6,952 nt of DNA from an uncultured Propionibacteriaceae bacterium. Its GTDB lineage: Bacteria > Actinomycetota > Actinomycetes > Propionibacteriales > Propionibacteriaceae. Below are positions 5,830-6,952 of the stretch, piece after piece. A program made the translations under genes and the position numbers. Every line of letters starts with the position of its first letter. Position 1 is the stretch's first letter. The stretch is from assembly GCA_937859105.1 (NCBI GenBank), contig CALMAD010000066.1, positions 1-6,952 on the forward strand, read 5' to 3'. The notes beneath the pieces were generated by a model. That model saw only the letters and a list, made by a program, of their open reading frames with translations. It was not told the origin of the DNA and ran no database searches.

Positions 5830-6952
5830 GTGCGCGAGCCGGACCGGCTCGTGCCGTTCGACCTCCGGCGCATCGGCGCCGGCCTGCCCGTCGCGGGCGC
5901 CGTCGGCGCGCTCATGGACGCCGTGCGCGGGACGGGAGTCGCGGTCGTCCAGGCGCCCCCGGGTACCGGCAAGACGACGCTCGTGCCCCCGGCCGTCGCG
6001 GAGGCGCTGGGCGGGGCGGCGGGGGTGTCCGGCGGGCGGGTCGTGGTGACCCAGCCCCGGCGCATCGCCGCCCGGGCGGCGGCGCGCCGGCTGGCGTCCC
6101 TGACCGGCACCCGGCTAGGGGAGACGGTCGGCTACACGGTCCGCGGCGAGTCGCGCGCGTCCGCGGCGACGCGGGTGGAGTTCGTGACGGCCGGCGTCCT
6201 CGTGCGGCGGCTGCTCGCCGACCCGGACCTGCCGGGCGTCGCGGCCATCGTGCTGGACGAGGTGCACGAGCGGCAGATCGAGACCGACCTGGCGGTCGCG
6301 ATGGCCCGCGAGGTGCGCGAGCTGCGGGACGACCTCGTCGTCGTCGCCATGTCCGCCACCCTGGACGCCGGCCGCTGGTCCGCCATGCTGGGCGACGCCC
6401 CCGTCGTCGCCGTGGACGCCGACCTGCACCCGCTCGAGGTCACGTGGGCGCCGGCCCGGGGCGTCCGGCGGCTGGACGACCGCGGCGTCACGCCCGCCTT
6501 CCTCGACCACGTCGCCGCGGCGACCCTCGATGCGCTCGCCGCGCACGAGGGGGACGGGCTCGTCTTCCTCCCCGGGGCGCGCGAGGTCGCGGCCGTCGTC
6601 GGGCGGCTCGCGGACGCCGGCGTCCGGGCCCTGCCGCTGGCCGGTTCCTTGGACGTCCGCGCCCAGGACGCCGCGCTCGCCGACCCCGGTCCCTCCGCCT
6701 CCGGTCCCTCCGCCTCCGGGCGACGCGTCGTCGTCGCCACGGCGGTCGCGGAGTCATCGCTGACGGTGCCCGGCGTCCGGGTCGTCGTCGACGCCGGACT
6801 CGCCCGCGAGCCCCGCTTCGACGCCGGCCGCGGCATGACCGGGCTCGTCACGGTCGCGGAGGCCCGGTCGTCGGCGGTGCAGCGCGCCGGACGCGCCGCG
6901 CGGCAGGGGCCGGGGCTGGTCGTCCGGTGCTTCCCCGCCGAGGACTGGGCGG
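5830..6952 (+). CDS. hrpB: ATP-dependent helicase HrpB, N-terminal part (runs off the window)
   Basis: Superfamily 2 DEAH-type helicase of the HrpB family; the cellular role is poorly defined. The 374 visible codons cover both helicase lobes: Walker A QAPPGTGKTT (Lys48), TQPRR (74-78), FVTAGVL (118-124), the DEVH box (143-146) followed by ER, SAT (175-177), LVFLPG (244-249), ATAVAESSLTVPGV (303-316) and QRAGRAAR (351-358). This motif order, especially TAGVL and LDEVHER, is what identifies the family. The remainder, about 400 residues or more in typical HrpB, is beyond 6952. GTG 5830 starts 2 bases after the reductase stop with no clear Shine-Dalgarno, implying translational coupling; GTG 5851 in the same frame is an alternative. 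Oddities are Ala for the usual Gly in motif VI (GRAAR against GRAGR) and a duplicated GPSAS linker before motif V. Confidence 0.92.
   Translation, partial: MREPDRLVPFDLRRIGAGLPVAGAVGALMDAVRGTGVAVVQAPPGTGKTTLVPPAVAEALGGAAGVSGGRVVVTQPRRIAARAAARRLASLTGTRLGETVGYTVRGESRASAATRVEFVTAGVLVRRLLADPDLPGVAAIVLDEVHERQIETDLAVAMAREVRELRDDLVVVAMSATLDAGRWSAMLGDAPVVAVDADLHPLEVTWAPARGVRRLDDRGVTPAFLDHVAAATLDALAAHEGDGLVFLPGAREVAAVVGRLADAGVRALPLAGSLDVRAQDAALADPGPSASGPSASGRRVVVATAVAESSLTVPGVRVVVDAGLAREPRFDAGRGMTGLVTVAEARSSAVQRAGRAARQGPGLVVRCFPAEDWA
6688..6717 (+). repeat. hrpB: 15-bp tandem duplication within hrpB
   Basis: GGTCCCTCCGCCTCC occurs twice back to back (6688-6702, 6703-6717), encoding GPSAS-GPSAS in the loop before motif V. 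It is in frame and falls in a position where HrpB proteins tolerate length variation, so it looks like a neutral slippage event. Confidence 0.85.

Noticed and set aside
6611..6626. 16-bp perfect palindrome CGGACGCCGGCGTCCG in hrpB
   Set aside because: It encodes ordinary residues with the preferred codons, and GGACGCC/GGCGTCC words recur across the window, so chance in GC-rich coding DNA is the simplest explanation.

Overview
The window is very GC-rich throughout its coding regions, uses several GTG starts and has tightly packed genes. It fits the chromosome of a high-GC actinomycete. The style of the S8 peptidase and of the VTT membrane protein suggests a Streptosporangiales/Actinomadura-like lineage, but that placement is inference. 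No rRNA, tRNA, CRISPR array, insertion sequence or phage gene was recognised.

Layout: (1) 35-1908, minus strand: a secreted subtilisin-like S8 serine protease with signal peptide, I9-type propeptide, intact catalytic residues and a C-terminal beta-rich accessory domain. A single missing base near 414-415 throws that last domain out of frame. (2) 1909-2322: a 414-base non-coding stretch, visibly more AT-rich in its middle, carrying a 19-bp operator-like palindrome, a 10-bp inverted repeat and a GC-rich stem-loop that probably ends the next gene. (3) 2323-2826, minus strand: a small VTT/DedA-like membrane protein. (4) From a short divergent promoter region, two overlapping plus-strand genes: an MFS transporter (2920-4122) and a YbaK/EbsC-type aminoacyl-tRNA deacylase (4119-4772). 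(5) 4886-5827: an aldo/keto reductase with a likely leaderless promoter. (6) 5830 to the window end: the N-terminal part of the DEAH-type helicase HrpB, starting 2 bases after the reductase stop.

The transporter and deacylase look co-transcribed and translationally coupled, as do the reductase and hrpB. Nothing in the sequence ties the four into one pathway, and the protease and VTT protein appear to be separate units. Most of the window is ordinary actinobacterial housekeeping or accessory content.

The most unusual feature is at the start of the deacylase gene. A 20-bp sequence containing a perfect 16-bp palindrome occurs four times at an exact 33-bp period (4164-4282). All four copies are identical even though the 13-bp spacers between them have diverged. 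A further 20-bp perfect palindrome lies 32 bp upstream, almost in phase. At protein level this makes an 11-residue Pro-rich repeat ahead of the catalytic domain. At DNA level it looks like an array of binding sites or a palindromic repeat element that has entered a coding region.
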